64,000 nucleotides of DNA from Umbelopsis ramanniana AG (lineage: Eukaryota; Mucoromycota; Umbelopsidomycetes; Umbelopsidales; Umbelopsidaceae), in contig NW_026252159.1 of the NCBI RefSeq assembly GCF_025399195.1, positions 1 through 64,000 of the forward strand. Reading direction: 5' to 3'. A program made the translations under genes and the position numbers. Positions 32,393 to 45,433 of the stretch are shown in pieces (the stretch's first letter is position 1; each line of letters begins with the position of its first letter). The notes below the pieces were generated by a model that saw only the letters and a program-made list of their open reading frames with translations, did not search any database and had not been told where the DNA came from.

Positions 32393-35300
32393 TCATTCTT
32401 GGCTGCTTTGGTTGCTTTCAGCCGCGGCCTCCATCTCTAGTGTTTCTTCAGTAAGGATAACTAGAGGCATCAAATTTTCAACCTCTGCAAAAGTGGAAGT
32501 CATTAGTAAGTGGGACGCAGGAAGCCTTGAGATAATTTCTACACACACTTACTTTGAATCAAGTGCTTTCCATAGGTATACTTTTTCAAAGATGGAATAT
32601 GAGGACGAATGCGATTTACTAACAAATCTCTTTGTTCGCCTTCAACAACGTCTAACATTTTCTGGACAACATAGTTTGCGTATTGGTCTTTCATCATGGC
32701 AGCCAGTGGGTATGTGCTGGAAACAGATATCAATACGTTAGTTGAAAGCGCAAGGAACACGTTTCAAGCTGTAAAGCAAGCCACTCACCCATCAGGTCTG
32801 ACTTGCAAGACTTCTTCAATAAGCAGCCGGCGCTCTTCTCTAGTACCGTAATCGACACATTTTTCCACAACATTGCTGGCAAACTTATGCTTGCTAAGCT
32901 GCAAAACTTGTCCGCGTATCTTGAGCACGACCATAGATTTATCGCTAGGTCGTCCTCTCTCCAGAATATGTTGAATAACATAATTGCCATACTGATCTTG
33001 GACTAGCTGAGCTGTACATCTATGAAGTTCGCCAAGAAGAGCCTCCTATTGGAAGAGATATGAGAAATGGGTCCAAGTAAATCGGGGTTTCCCATGCTTC
33101 CACTCAAGTGATTGTACTTACCGTTTGTTCCTCTTTGCAATGTTCAAACATTCGTTGTATCACACGGCAACCATATGGATGAGTAGCAAGAGAATAGACT
33201 TGACCGTGGAAAGCGTCAATGATGAACTGAATATGAGGTCCAGGAATACGCTCTATTGCCTACATAAACAAGTCAGTTCCAGATTCTCTATTAAGGACAC
33301 TCTGTCTCAGTCGCCTTTACCTTTTGAATGACGTGGTTGCCATTTTGATCCCTAACACACTTCAATACAGTACCGTCCAATTCGCGAACCAAGGAAGCTT
33401 GTTGCTCCGTGAGAACATGCTCCAAAGCCTTTTGAACAACTCGACAGCCATACATTTGCAAAGAAAGAGTGAGAACATGGCCTTCCATCTGCTTTGCCAG
33501 GATTGACTTTTGCATTTGGTTTCCATGTTCGAAGAACTTCTGTACAACATAATTGCCAAACACGTCCGTCATTAATTGGAGTGCATTTGGAATGATTTCC
33601 TCAAACACAAGTTGCTTTTCTTCACTGTTGGCAGTTTCCAGTTTCTGCTGGATAAAGCGAGAGCCGTGTTGATCTCCACTAAACTCTACAATGTGTCCAG
33701 CAATATCCTGGTTGTAACGCAATGCCATGTTAATCATATTCTCTCGTCAGACGACACGTAATGATCCAGACTGCCTACCTTTAGTTCACATTTCCTATTT
33801 TTGGTATTTCTAAACTCTTCCAAGAGCGGGCTCCTCATACTGGATCCAATATCAGCTTGGTTAGGTGGACGAATCGGCTGACTTTTACCGCGTGTAACCG
33901 CAGAGTAAGATTGTTGCATAGGTGGTTGAGGTAGAAATTCTTGCTGTCCTTGTTGTCGATAAAGCTGGTCCCGAGCAGCCAAAATCTGATGTTGCTGCTG
34001 AAGCAGTAGCTGTTGGTGTTGAACTTGAAGAGTTCGAAGCTTACTACTTTCCGGGCCTTGTTGCATTCCGACTTTTGTTGGCCCTCCATATCCGGTAGGT
34101 GCAGTCAACGGTGTACTTGAGCTCCCTAGGCCCATACTTGCAGCTGCCGCAGAAATAGACGGACCTGCGGTGTTGGAGTTTGCAAAATGGTTGCTGCTGA
34201 TTGGCATATAATCCTGTCCTTTGTAATTCCGGCCACTCATATTCGAAAGTGGACCCATGTTAGGGCCAGGCGAAAATGGTGGTTGCTGTTGCTGCCCAAA
34301 GCTGTCCATGCCGGCCGGTTTATTCTTGTAACTGTCCAAATATCCCATTTCCGGATTTTTCAGATTGCGATTCAAGGATGTATCCTCTTCAAAGTTCCAA
34401 GCACGGTACATATCGTACGAATCAGAGCGTTTCGGACCAGGTGGGCTTAATTCACTAAATGATGTATACTCATGGCCTGCAGAGAGTGGGGCAGGTGAAA
34501 TAAGACCATTATTCGTATATCGCTGCCGGAATGTTGGTGGTACGGCGTACAACTCTGGACTTCCAGGATTGGTATGTATCTGCCTTCCACTATGCATCTG
34601 GGGTGGATTGGGACTATATGGCCCTGGACTAGGAGGATTGCCATGCATATGACGACCATAGAGGGGAGAAGGTACGTTAAATGTATCAGGACTGCCAGGG
34701 GTGGTATGAATTTGTCGACCATGGAATGCAGGTTGATAGTCGGAAGGATATTGTTGTGTACCTTGCATATGGGGATACCCGTGATAGTCATTCTGAGTGG
34801 TTTAGGTCATGGTCAATACAACTCTTTTCCCACACAAAATATAGTATAGCTATGCTTACGTTCATGTCCAAGTCGTTAAATTGCCTTGCAAGTGCAGTAG
34901 GATCCCCATTCATATACTCCAAATTTTCCGCGTGTGAGTTATTGAAGGCTAAATTATGTACTGGCGGTGTAGAGTTGGCACGCGGAGGTTGCTGACCGGA
35001 ACTTGCATGCTGATTGAGTGGCGGTGAAAAAGCCCGGATTGGACCGACTTTAGATGACGGTACTTGGTTCTTGAAACTGTTCTCATCATAAACTTTCTGT
35101 TGCTGTGGAGGCATGTTTCCAAACGACATTGGCGATTTCGAAGATTCAGTATAGCCTCGGTTCATCGACGAAGAGTTGTCTTCAACGAAGTTTAATGGTG
35201 AACGAAGTTTATCTCGATATTGGGAAGCTTTGACTTCAGCATCCAACTGCGTGTTGTTGACTGAGTCATCAGAGCCGCCTAGCATACTGGAGACATTACC

Positions 35301-36367
35301 TGCCTGCCTTTGACGTCCATGAGGTAAAGCAAAAAGAGCAGAAGATGTTTGAGGATATCCCTACAAGATCAAAACGCATACATGATGAAAACTCTGATAC
35401 CTGAACATATACTGTACATCTCGCACAACAACCTACCTCTTGAAACATATCAGTTATTCGTCTACCCTTTTTAGAACCGCCGCTTGTGTCAGATGAGGGT
35501 GATCGCAGCCTTCCTTGCATTGGATTGAAGTTGTCATCGTAGTCATGTCCACTTTGCTTTTCGTTCAGGTCATCTACAATGACGGATGAAAAGATATATT
35601 AGTGAGTGGAAATACCGTTCATGTTTCCTGAACAGGGAAGAAGTAACAAAAAGCTTACCACGACTCATACCAGATGTATTGCCTCCAGAAGTTGGGTTTT
35701 GCCACAATAACCAAGGTTGCGATGACAAGTCTTGGCTGGGCCCAGGTCTTCGTAGGTCGTATCGTGACGAAGGCGGCATTTGATTTCCAGCAAGCTCAAA
35801 CTGATACCTTGCTTCATTGCTCATTGGATTATCAGTAGTCGCTAAAGTTGAAGAGCCAGTCTGAGCTGGTGTTGTCGGAGCACTATTCGATCTGATATGC
35901 ATTTGATCTGATCCATAGCTGCCACGATTGCCCGATAACCCGTTCGACGTAAAAGGGTCGTAGTCATCTAAACGATCTCGGAGGAGAGCAGCTAACTATT
36001 GAATTGAGGATTTTGAATCAAGGTTAATAAAAGGTTGGATGCAGAAATCGATGACGAAGTTGTGTACACAAAAAATGAGCAAGGCCAAGACGGGGCTACA
36101 AAGCTGAGGTCCAAACTGTTTGGATGGGCGAGATGGAATCGCACTAGTAATGAGCACTTTCATGCTGGCTACCCATACAGAATAGGATTCATACTTGTCG
36201 TCACCCGCATTGCTTCTCACTTATGATATATCATTCCGAGACAAACACAGTACCTGGCCTTGTGGCTGGATTTTAGCCGTCGGTTGACGAATCGATTCAG
36301 TCTTTTGAGATGCGGAAGGAGATGACCGTTGCTCGTCCAATTGAGTGTTCGAGCGACTAGGTAACAT
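32393..36367 (-). CDS. Pumilio/PUF family RNA-binding protein
   Basis: About ten exons, near 1,130 residues. The N-terminal two thirds are disordered and rich in Ser, Pro, Gln and Asn. One part, 34760-34500, contains repeated units of the form [22 protein letters not shown] and [11 protein letters not shown]; another (about 34050-33960) is Gln-rich. The PUM homology domain runs from about 33770 to 32560 with eight repeats, recognisable by [98 protein letters not shown] and [13 protein letters not shown]. These bind 8-base UGUA-type elements in mRNA 3' untranslated regions to repress or localise transcripts. Last exon adds a short acidic tail ending ESNQSSQE. Confidence 0.9.
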
Positions 36368-36921
36368 GCTGACGTGTAAATGTCAATAGCGTACGCAGTG
36401 ATTCCAGCGTAAGACAGATAATTTGGAGGTTAAAAAAAATGTAAATGGCAAGTAGTTGCAATTGTGTTCTTAGAACACGTGGTCAAAACAAAAATAAAGA
36501 AAATATATAGAAAAAAAGCAGGGAATCTGACAAAGGGAGTGTGAAAGGGAGGTAAAGGAATCCAAACCGAACCCTTGTGTAAGCGATAAAGTGGAAAGCG
36601 ACAACGAATGCGAAGAGTAGGAAGAAAAGGTTGACCTACCGACTTTCTCTCGCGTGACTTGTAATGGGTTGATTTTTCACAGCGCAATTGCGCGGACACT
36701 CGTCTGCAATACACTTGGCGCCAAAACTATGTTTTTTATTGAAAATTCACGATGTACAAAATATGAAAAAAAAATAAGAATAGTAACTTAGAATGAATGA
36801 AACAAAATATACTTCATGTCTGATTCTCGCAGACAAAATGTCGCAAGGAAAGCTAAGCGTGCTACCAATGAAATATACTGATCCTACTCCTGCCACGGCT
36901 AGCGATAGCTTCATACATCAA

Positions 36922-38826
36922 TCAGCGTTTGTCGTTATATGGTAGTAACGTGGATTGCAAGTTCCAAAGATAGTCTGAGACGTCGCCTACGACGAAACTA
37001 TCCGTTCGACTTCTTTGAGCGTTGGATGTGCTATCTCCATTAATGGTATCGCTCAGTTTTTGGAACGACTGCATCCGATCCAGGCTATCAGATGACTTGG
37101 CCACGCTAATCTGACAAGGCGAACTCTGTTGTCTTCTGCGACCTTTTTCAACTTTCACACTGCGTTGCTTTTCGTGTGTTTTTTGATGCTGTGATAAATT
37201 GTCAGATCGCGAGAACCTTTTGCCGCAAGAAGGGCACTGGTAGGGGCGCTCACAGGTGTGCGTCCTCATATGGCGCTTGAGATGCTCTAATCGCTTGAAA
37301 GCTCTGTTACATGAAGATAAAGGACAATTGTATGCTCTAACAGTGTTGCTTTTGGTATCGTTGTTGGGAATGACTTGCTTTGCTAGGATGTCTGCCGTAG
37401 TACTATTATTGTTGATAGCTGTATCGACATCAAATGTAAATATGGGTATAAATGGATTATCACCATTCATAGATCTACTGTTAGTGTGTCTTCTCGCTCT
37501 TTTTCCAGCTGTGCTCATTGGCTGCGATGCCATGGGAACGTTGACTGAGGTTGCTCGACGACGTCGTTGCTTGTATGCACTGGCAGTATCATACAATGGG
37601 AAGGAGCCGACAATAGCATTTGAGAGACTAGGGGTGTCCAATTGAGGGGACGTTGTTGGTATTATAATATTGGAGAATTCTTGACTGCCGTTAATAGCTA
37701 AGTCAGGCACAGATATATACGAATTGTCGAAGGTGACCTTCATTTCATGATTGGCATGGAAGATGTGAGAGTCGTTGATTTTGGTATCAGTAAGTGGAGA
37801 CAAATCACAAGCGTTGTGTGACAAAAAGGAGCCTGATGCGCTAGATTCACCGATACTATTTTTCCAGAAATATTCGGATGGAGCGTACGTTAGGTCACGA
37901 TTGATAGCAAGAGAGTCCACTGAAATTTCTCCTTCAGACATTGAACTATTTTCAGTTTGTGAATCCATGGAATTCCAATTTCCAAGAGGAATATCACTTT
38001 GGCCATCAATTTGCATGGCCGATAAGAACTCGAATAAATCATCTTCGCTTGTGCTGTACTTGTCCAGTGTAGTTTGAGAGCTTTTTTGTAAAAGAACCTT
38101 AGTATCATTTTGGACATAAGAACCAGTCAATCCCAAGTCCGGTGTTGTATTGATATCCTCTAGTGAAATAGACAACGGGTTGTTTCTAGTGTCCGCGGCG
38201 GCAAGCTGAGTAGACTTCTGCAATGAGTCTGACAATTGTTGTACTTTGTTAAATGTAAAAGAGAGCGAAGGTTCAGCAAAAGCAATGGTGGATGTTTCCA
38301 TTCCCATGTTTTCTCGTTTGAGGTCCCTCTCCAGAGCATCCAAGAACAGTCTGTCGTGTGGAACAGAAAACCAGCAAAATACTTTTTGTTTCTTCTGCGT
38401 TCGGATACATTTGTACTTGTATAGTAAATCTAAGAAATCCGATTTAGGGCATTCCAGGCAGGAGTCAGTTCCTGGCTTAAGGTTACGAAGATCGCTAAAG
38501 ATGCCTTCTTCAAATTTCTTGATGTTGGTAACAAGTCGACCAAATGCGTGAAACCTAAAGAGTAAGGACCGAACAATGTCGGTTCCAGTGATGTATAGCA
38601 ACCCTTTCCATAGAACGCAGGAAATTGAGTCGCATGTGCCAGGTAGTACACAACGTTTTATCATCATGCTACCATCGACTTGATCCCATGAAGAGGGTGC
38701 TTCAAAGAGAAATTTTTTGACGTCCTCAATCATGGCGAGTCGCGTATGAGCATCCTCAGTGACGCATAGGTTTGCAAGTGATGATTGAAGGTTATCAAAG
38801 GTCGTATCTACTGTGGCTAGTGTCAT
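36922..38826 (-). CDS. STE12: Ste12-type transcription factor with two C2H2 zinc fingers
   Basis: Intronless, 634 residues from M at 38826. Residues about 25-160 form the STE homeodomain-like DNA-binding region: [15 protein letters not shown], then [49 protein letters not shown]-type motif (here [18 protein letters not shown]) and LERDLKRE. Near the C-terminus two C2H2 fingers appear ([40 protein letters not shown]). This is the Ste12-alpha layout of filamentous fungi, absent from budding yeast Ste12. It acts below the Fus3/Kss1 MAP kinase in mating, invasive growth and hyphal fusion. The central part is Ser/Thr-rich with many possible MAPK sites. A basic KRARRH lies before the fingers. Confidence 0.92.
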   Translation of the reverse strand: MTLATVDTTFDNLQSSLANLCVTEDAHTRLAMIEDVKKFLFEAPSSWDQVDGSMMIKRCVLPGTCDSISCVLWKGLLYITGTDIVRSLLFRFHAFGRLVTNIKKFEEGIFSDLRNLKPGTDSCLECPKSDFLDLLYKYKCIRTQKKQKVFCWFSVPHDRLFLDALERDLKRENMGMETSTIAFAEPSLSFTFNKVQQLSDSLQKSTQLAAADTRNNPLSISLEDINTTPDLGLTGSYVQNDTKVLLQKSSQTTLDKYSTSEDDLFEFLSAMQIDGQSDIPLGNWNSMDSQTENSSMSEGEISVDSLAINRDLTYAPSEYFWKNSIGESSASGSFLSHNACDLSPLTDTKINDSHIFHANHEMKVTFDNSYISVPDLAINGSQEFSNIIIPTTSPQLDTPSLSNAIVGSFPLYDTASAYKQRRRRATSVNVPMASQPMSTAGKRARRHTNSRSMNGDNPFIPIFTFDVDTAINNNSTTADILAKQVIPNNDTKSNTVRAYNCPLSSCNRAFKRLEHLKRHMRTHTCERPYQCPSCGKRFSRSDNLSQHQKTHEKQRSVKVEKGRRRQQSSPCQISVAKSSDSLDRMQSFQKLSDTINGDSTSNAQRSRTDSFVVGDVSDYLWNLQSTLLPYNDKR

Positions 38827-39495
38827 TGATCTACAATAATAAATGTGCGAAATGCGGAAACAAGGGAATGATGATGCAATGCAACAAGATGCTAGAGAAC
38901 TAGATGGACTATGATTGATTTTTTCAAAGCAATGTAGAATGAAGTGGAAGGAAAAGTGAAGCAAAAAAATATATACATATTAAGTGGGCAAGCCGTATTT
39001 AAGTGAGGAGCCTTTCGACGCAATAAAATTTCACCATTGTATGGAATGCAATCAAAAAAGGAAATTGATACAAAGCAAAGCGCTGCCACTCATCCCTTTG
39101 CAATACGAGGGTCAGCTCACGTCTAAATTGAAATTATATTGAGCTTGCGAGGTAGCCACTCAGATGTCTTTCCGTAATTTTTCATACAACCAACATGCCA
39201 CGTTGTCGGATTAGAATAATCTATTTTTATTACCTCATCTTCCACCACAAGTCGCTATATTTTTTAGTGAAATGGAGAGTTACTTACGAGCAAATGGATT
39301 ATTTGCACTTGATGTAATGTGCTGGACATCCCTGCGCTCCCTTGAATTGCCTTAAACCAATCAGTGGTTTCCGCCATATTTATGTGTAAAAACTCAATAC
39401 AGTAGTAGCTACGACGTCATTTTTAAGCGAGAAGAGAAGTCCAGACAAGTGACAGAGCTCAACTGACTCGTTTACTACTGAACTCTTTTTACACC
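38827..39495. promoter_or_regulatory. Divergent promoter region, STE12 / FAS1-domain gene
   Basis: About 670 bases between divergent starts. A TATATA stretch lies at about 38970-38977 and suits the Ste12 gene on minus. I looked for TGAAACA pheromone response elements and saw no perfect copy. Confidence 0.45.
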
Positions 39496-40131
39496 ATGCA
39501 ATTTAAGATCGGCTTTTTAGCTGTATTAGTCTTGCTGGTAAACGCTGTATTTGCACAATTGGTACCGTTCGACTTCGACGATAAGACATTCAAGAGCGTT
39601 ATGGAAGCTGCTATGAATTCTGACAAGCAAGAAGGCAAAAAAATATTGTACCAAGAGGATGCGCCTGACTATCGGTCAAATGGCGAAGGAGACTCACCTC
39701 AGTCTCTGTTCGATCACTTACCGAGAGACCCTGCTCTCTCCACCTTCCTTGATATTTTGATGCAAGTCGATGATGTCTTACAGCTTATGAACGATCCTTA
39801 CGCCGAACCAAAGTTCACACTTTTTGCTCCTACCAACACAGCCTTTAAGGCATATATAAGTAACAGCGATAACCGAGCGACTTTATACTCAGAAGACGGT
39901 TTCAAAAACTTTCTGCTTTGTCACATCGTTCCTCATGGAAAGTACAGCATCAAGGACCTTGAAAAAGCAAAGAAACTGGAAACGGCTACTAGCGGTCGCT
40001 CCATTTCCGTCCATTACAACTGGATCACAGGTATCACTCTTGACAAAAAGGCTAAAGTCGATTCCAATTTTATTGATGCTATGAATGGCATTGCGTACAA
40101 AATTGATCATGTTTTGGAACAAGCAAAATAG
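39496..40131 (+). CDS. Secreted single-domain fasciclin (FAS1) protein
   Basis: Intronless, 211 residues. A signal peptide is clear (MQFKIGFLAVLVLLVNAVFAQ, cleavage likely after VFA). A linker of about 50 residues leads to one FAS1 domain: FLDILMQVDDVLQLM, then KFTLFAPTNTAFKAY (the H1 box), FLLCHIVPHGKYSIKDL, and the H2-like end GIAYKIDHVLEQ. No GPI signal or membrane helix follows. FAS1 domains mediate cell adhesion and wall association. The stop is followed by a short T-rich region. Confidence 0.88.
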   Translation: MQFKIGFLAVLVLLVNAVFAQLVPFDFDDKTFKSVMEAAMNSDKQEGKKILYQEDAPDYRSNGEGDSPQSLFDHLPRDPALSTFLDILMQVDDVLQLMNDPYAEPKFTLFAPTNTAFKAYISNSDNRATLYSEDGFKNFLLCHIVPHGKYSIKDLEKAKKLETATSGRSISVHYNWITGITLDKKAKVDSNFIDAMNGIAYKIDHVLEQAK

Positions 40132-40722
40132 CCTGTAGCTTACCATCTCCTCCCGTTTGTCAATTACACACCTTCTTCCACTCAAATCTGATGTATATAT
40201 TATTTTGATAAAATTTTGTATCATACAACCCGAAAGCTAGTTTTTGTTTCATTTCGTGTGGGATGAGTAGTGTTTCAATAGCACTGCAGTATATATTAGA
40301 TGAGTGTGACTAGACGTCATTGCAGCTCTGTTTCCTTTCATTTGAGAGGGGAGCGACCTTACTCTGGCGGGGCCAAACATATCATGCTTGTCTTGCGGAA
40401 TCAAAAGGGCATACTTGTATACACTTCAGGAGTGCTTTGGTTTCAATTGCCAGCATAAAGCGTAGAATGTTAGCAGAAATTCAGCTATTCTACTTTTTTG
40501 TTTTCTTAAGATGTTACAGTCCACCAATGACTTGATCTTCCAGTCACATACCACTTGTCCTTGTAACATTGAAAAGTAAAAAATATAAAATGTTTTGTAA
40601 TGCATATGTTATCATTTCCTGCTTTTTTTTATATACATGATATCGTACTTTGGGGTGTCATGTTCAGCAAAACGACCACCCCTAATCTCTATAAGCTGTA
40701 GAAAGTTTGAAGTTGGACTAGT
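40132..40722. other. Convergent intergenic spacer
   Basis: About 590 bases between the ends of the FAS1 gene (plus) and the Rcf2-like gene (minus). No supported coding frame or RNA gene is seen. Confidence 0.45.
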
Positions 40723-41465
40723 TTACTGGCGCTTTGGTCTTTCAGCATGAGGAAGTTCCAAAACAGCACGAAGCTGGGCATCAGGCTCGTCCTTTTCGTG
40801 CTTGTCCTCATCACCAGCATACACGGACAAGCCTGCTGACGCCATAAGTACCGCAATTGTGACTGCTTGGGCGTACATTCTTGCTTGCACCACCTTTTGC
40901 TGTGTGGTTAGGTACTTGTTAGAGAAGCTGTACGTAAGGGCGCCAGCCATCGAAACAAGCCAAGAACCAGCTGTATGGTTATTTCATCATTAGTACGAAA
41001 GCATACCAAAATTGTTAAAAGTCAATGAAGCTCACCAATAATGCTCCATCTGTTGGAGTTCAAGTAATGAACGATGCTGTCCTTGGCAGTGAGTCGGTCC
41101 CCACCATCTTCTCTTGCTAATTTCATAAGTTCTTCTTCGTCCAAATAGCCATATTCAGCATTTTCGTACTTTGTAGCATCTCGCTCCGAACCAAACAGAT
41201 ATCCAGCAACAGATGCTATGTTGACAGAATTGCATTATTACTTTCCACTCGAGACAAGAAGAGATAACCATAAGCACTTACCAGAGCCCAGCAACATTGA
41301 CTTCATAGGTGTTGAAATTGCTTGGAAGTTGGGAGATCGCTTCTGAGCGACCACAGTGGTAATAAGTCCAAGACCCAAACCAAAGGCGGCTCCTTTGAGA
41401 CCTCCCATAAAAGAGATATGAGACAACTTTTCTTGTTGCTCTCTTGTGAGTTGCTTGGAAGACAT
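40723..41465 (-). CDS. RCF2: Respiratory supercomplex factor 2-like HIG1-domain protein
   Basis: Three exons, about 205 residues. The N-terminal half has two hydrophobic stretches (GAAFGLGLGLITTVVA; MLLGSG joined to ASVAGYLFG). The C-terminal half has WSIIGAGSWLVSMAGALTYS, then YLTTQQKVVQARMYAQAVTIAVLMASAG, the HIG1 helical hairpin with its QARxYAQ motif. Rcf2 joins cytochrome c oxidase and the bc1 complex in mitochondrial supercomplexes. The tail is charged and ends ERPKRQ. Fungal Rcf2 proteins share this length and order. Confidence 0.82.
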
Positions 41466-41628
41466 TATGGTGGAAGATTAAGTTGTGGAAGTTGGCAAAA
41501 AGGATAAAAAACAATGCAACGGGGTGAGACGGGTCGTCCGGGTCAAAAATTCCAAATCATGTCATGATAATTAAGCTCCGACTTGCATTATTACATACGG
41601 CGCTCCGAACAATTTTTTTTTATGTACA

Positions 41629-43259
41629 TCATGAAGAACGGTTTTTCCGTTTACTAGAAGTAACAGTCATATTATTCCATAATGCATCATCCTCTTCATC
41701 CACATCCTTCTTGGCTGGCTCCTCAACATAATGGTCTTCATCTACAATTATAGCTGTTAATCGTTGCTTAAGATAGGCTTTGTTCAACAGCTTGCGGTGA
41801 ATGGAGGTAGTTTCGTGTATTCTCAAGAAACGATCAAGTGAGACACTGACGACAATTTTGGAATTATTTGCGTTGTCAGTAGTTGTGCAAAATGCTGTGG
41901 CTGCTCCAGTCAACCCTATAATATAACATTGTAAGTTAGTATTAATCATTATAGATAGGATACTTCCAATCCTATGTATCCGAATTACCTTTGTATTGAG
42001 CCACGATCTTTCCGGTCTTGATATCTATGGCTCCCAAATCATTGGTGGTGTCTGCATAAAGGATTTGGTTATCATTGATTCCGACGCTTATTCGTTTTAT
42101 GGGCTTATTGCCGACTTCTACGTCAAGGACTGGTCGGCGGGCTGTTTTGATATCGTACACTCTAATCTATTATAGTAGATGATGAATGACTGAAAAATAA
42201 CATGCATGGTAAAGACTCTGGCAAAATTATATATACCTGATGGTAATGGGTTGCAGTGACCAATCGATTCGCTTCCTCGTCTACAAATTGAAGGTCGGTA
42301 ATCCATACGGGTACTCGCAAGTCGAGATAATCGTTTTTGACCTGAAAGGAAAAGATATTAACATCAGATTTTTTTACAACAATGACTCGGGGATTGTATC
42401 ACGAACATTTTTTGCTTGAAAAAGCTGCCCTTTGCTTGATTCTTTCTGTTTCTTATATTTGGCGGTGCTATTTTCTGTGTTTGTAGGTGCAGGCGTGGTA
42501 TCCTCCTCTTTGCCGCTCAAGACATTCATGTCATACACAGTCAGCTCCCTTTCCTTTCCTCCAACAGCAAGGATATGGCTCTTGCTTGGGTGTACTCTTG
42601 CACAGGTGAGATCTTTGCCGAGGGAAGCAATGACAGTTGTGGACTTGGGGTCAGATTTCATGTCTGTCCATGATATCTGTCCATTGGATGATGCGGTAAA
42701 AAGCATCCTATTGTTAAATGTTAATATAAACGAGCCATTGACACCAGTTCCGCAGTGAATGGCAAGGACTTACCCGTCCTTGAACGACAGTCCAATGAAG
42801 GATCCCTCTTTTTTGGGTCCAACACAAATATTCTCATCTACCATCTCCTTAATTATTGACCCATCTTCTGGAGACATGAATTGAATCTTGCCGTTCTTGC
42901 GCGCTACAATCAGCTGCATAGACATTTTAGTATAATGTATGTCACCGGGCATGCCAAACTACAGTTTGGTACCTGTTTCTGGTCGTCAATGACCGCCCAA
43001 GCCATCTTCTCAACGCCCTCATCCTTGCTAACTGTTCCGAAAACATTGATCTGGAGTTTTGGGGCTTCCTTTTGTTTGTCTTCGTCGTTTTCTTCGGCTG
43101 GCTTTTGCTTCTTCACCCTCTTTTCGTCTACAGGAGCCGGGAAGACAATAGCTGCAATACATCACACTGGTTACAATTTCAATCTTCCTAGTATTGAACT
43201 AAACCCGTTATCAACCTACATTTGACCAATCCGCTCTCATCGCCTGTAAAATAACGCAT
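41629..43259 (-). CDS. NSA1: Ribosome biogenesis protein Nsa1/WDR74
   Basis: About seven exons, near 410 residues. The start MRYFTGDESGLVK, the K/E-rich insert with KKQKPAEEND, LIVARKNGKIQF, the MLFTASSNGQISWTD block, HILAVGGKERELTVYD, and especially KNDYLDLRVPVWITDLQF with IRVYDIKTARRPV are hallmarks of the WDR74/Nsa1 beta-propeller. The tail after LSVSLDRFLRIHE is acidic then basic (KKDVDEEDD; SSKRKNRSS), as usual for this nucleolar factor, which joins the pre-60S particle with Rix7/NVL. It shares a 148-base divergent promoter with the N-myristoyltransferase gene. Confidence 0.88.
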
Positions 43260-43407
43260 GATCTGAAAGTGAATGGGGGGCCAGAAAGCAAAAAAGTTGC
43301 TATAAAATGAAAAAATTGTGACACGTTTTTTTTCAACGGGTTGAACAATTTCGGATGACGAAATGGGACTCCAGGCACAGTGACTGGACAAACTCGAACT
43401 CTTCAAC
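43260..43407. promoter_or_regulatory. Compact bidirectional promoter, NSA1 / NMT1
   Basis: Only 148 bases separate the start codons of two divergent genes. The interval includes a poly-T run (minus-strand poly-A) and no other named motif. Co-regulation is possible but is inference. Confidence 0.5.
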
Positions 43408-45331
43408 ATGCCATCTAAAAAGGACAAAGGAAAGGCCAAGGCGACTGACGCCCCACCAAAGGAGATCACTCAAAAAGATCTTGAAAAGCTCGCAAAGGAT
43501 GTCGACAAGATCGCTAGCAAGGTACAGCACCGTCAAGAAAAGGCTTTAGCTAAAGGCGAACCCATCAAGGAAAAGAAGATCGATCCAGCTAAGGAGGCGG
43601 AAATGAGAAAGAAAATCGAAGCCATGGTTCAAGCACTTTCCAATATGGAACAGACTGGAGCCATCAAGGCATCAGGAAGAAAAGATATGGGCGACCACAA
43701 ATTCTGGAACACCCAGCCTGTTCTTCAGCATGGTGAGTGCAAAGGCACGACGGTTGTTGATGACATAGTGAGATCAGCATTTTTCTGAGCAACATTTATA
43801 GGCGAAGATGTAACGGAAGAAGGCCCTATTGACCCGGCGGTGCCTCGGGATCAAGTACAGCAAGAGCCTTACCCATTGCCTAAAGAATTTGAGTGGTGTG
43901 AAGTGGACATTCAAGATGACAAGCAGGTATGAAACGACTTTTATCCATCTTTGTGCATTAGGAAAATGTTCCAGTTACTGAATTTGACAAAAAATTATTA
44001 CACCCTTGGTTAGATTATTGAGTTGTACCAATTGCTGACAATGAATTACGTGGAGGATGACGACGCGCAATTCAGGTTTGATTACTCTGCTCCATTTTTG
44101 AAGTGGTAAGTGCATGCTCAAACCCAAGCCCACTTCAAACCAACTTTATATTAATGCCAGATCAGGGCTCTACAGCCTCCTGGTTGGAGAAAATCATGGC
44201 ACGTCGGTGTACGAGTCAGCTCCAACAAGAAGTTAGTCGCATTCATCAGCGGTATTCCTGCAGCCGTTCGATCTCATAAGACGTGAGTACTGTAATACGT
44301 TGGTTACTGCTTCACGCTCATGGTTATAACATTTTGAAATTACTAGGCTTCATCATCTAACAGAGATCAACTATCTATGTGTCCATAAGAAACTTCGCTC
44401 CAAGCGATTGGCTCCAGTCCTGATCAAAGAAATTACCCGTCGTAGTCACTTGGAAGGTGTTTTTCAAGCTGCCTATACAGGTGGCATCGTTTTACCTACG
44501 CCCATTGCTACTTGCAGATACTACCATCGATCGCTTAATCCCAAGAAGTTGGTAGAATGCAACTTTTCTCGTGTTCCCAGAAACTCAACCATATCAGCCA
44601 TGGTCAAAAAGTTCAAAGTCGCAGAACAACCGTCCACCCCTGGTCTTCGTGAGATGAAACCTGAAGATGCTACACAAGTTCGTGAGCTTTTGAATAAGTA
44701 TCTCAGCAAATTTGATGTTGCCCCTGTGTTTGAAACCGATGACGACGTCCGTCATTGGCTTGCGCCAACTCCCGAGGTGGTTTGGAGTTATGTAGTGGAG
44801 GTAAATGCCTTTCTTTATGTATTGCATTCGTGCTGAGAAATGAGATACTCACTGGATGATTGATTTTCTATAGGACACCAAGACCCATAAAATCACGGAC
44901 TTCTTTTCATTCTACACACTGCCTTCATCTGTCATAGGAAATGATAAACACAAAAGTCTCAATGCCGCCTACATGTTTTACTATGCAATCGATATCCCGG
45001 AGAAAGAAGCTGCAGACAGCTACGATACTGCAAGATATACGAAACAGAGATTAACGGAGCTAATGCGGGACGCTTTGGTTCTTGCGAAACAGGTTTGTGT
45101 ATACTATGTAATTCGGCGCAAATTCTATCTACTTTTCTCATGTTGTTCTATTCCTTTCTTAACCCAATATAGGCCGACTTTGATGTTTTCAACGCATTGA
45201 ATTTGATGGACAATTCCATGTTCATAGATGATCTTAAATTTGGACCTGGTGATGGCTATCTTAATTATTACCTGTATAACTGGAAATGTCGTGACATTAA
45301 ACCCCATAAAGTTGGCCTGGTCATGCTCTAG
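43408..45331 (+). CDS. NMT1: Glycylpeptide N-tetradecanoyltransferase (N-myristoyltransferase)
   Basis: Seven or eight exons, about 500 residues. A Lys-rich N-terminus (ribosome-binding type in this family) precedes [134 protein letters not shown] and [32 protein letters not shown], all defining NMT blocks. The last residues are GLVML; the free C-terminal carboxylate is the catalytic base in NMT, and the ending two residues after the conserved LxL-type tail match expectation. NMT attaches myristate to N-terminal glycine of ARF, G-alpha and others. Confidence 0.95.
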
Positions 45332-45351
45332 ATGATGAATATGGCAAGGAA

Positions 45352-45357
45352 AATAAA
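45352..45357 (+). terminator. AATAAA polyadenylation signal
   Basis: AATAAA hexamer about 20 bases after the NMT1 stop codon. Confidence 0.45.
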
Positions 45358-45433
45358 AACCACCACCCCACAACCACGAAAAACCTTGTGTGATTGCAAA
45401 TGATGATTATGAGATAGAAGCACGGGCTCTGCT

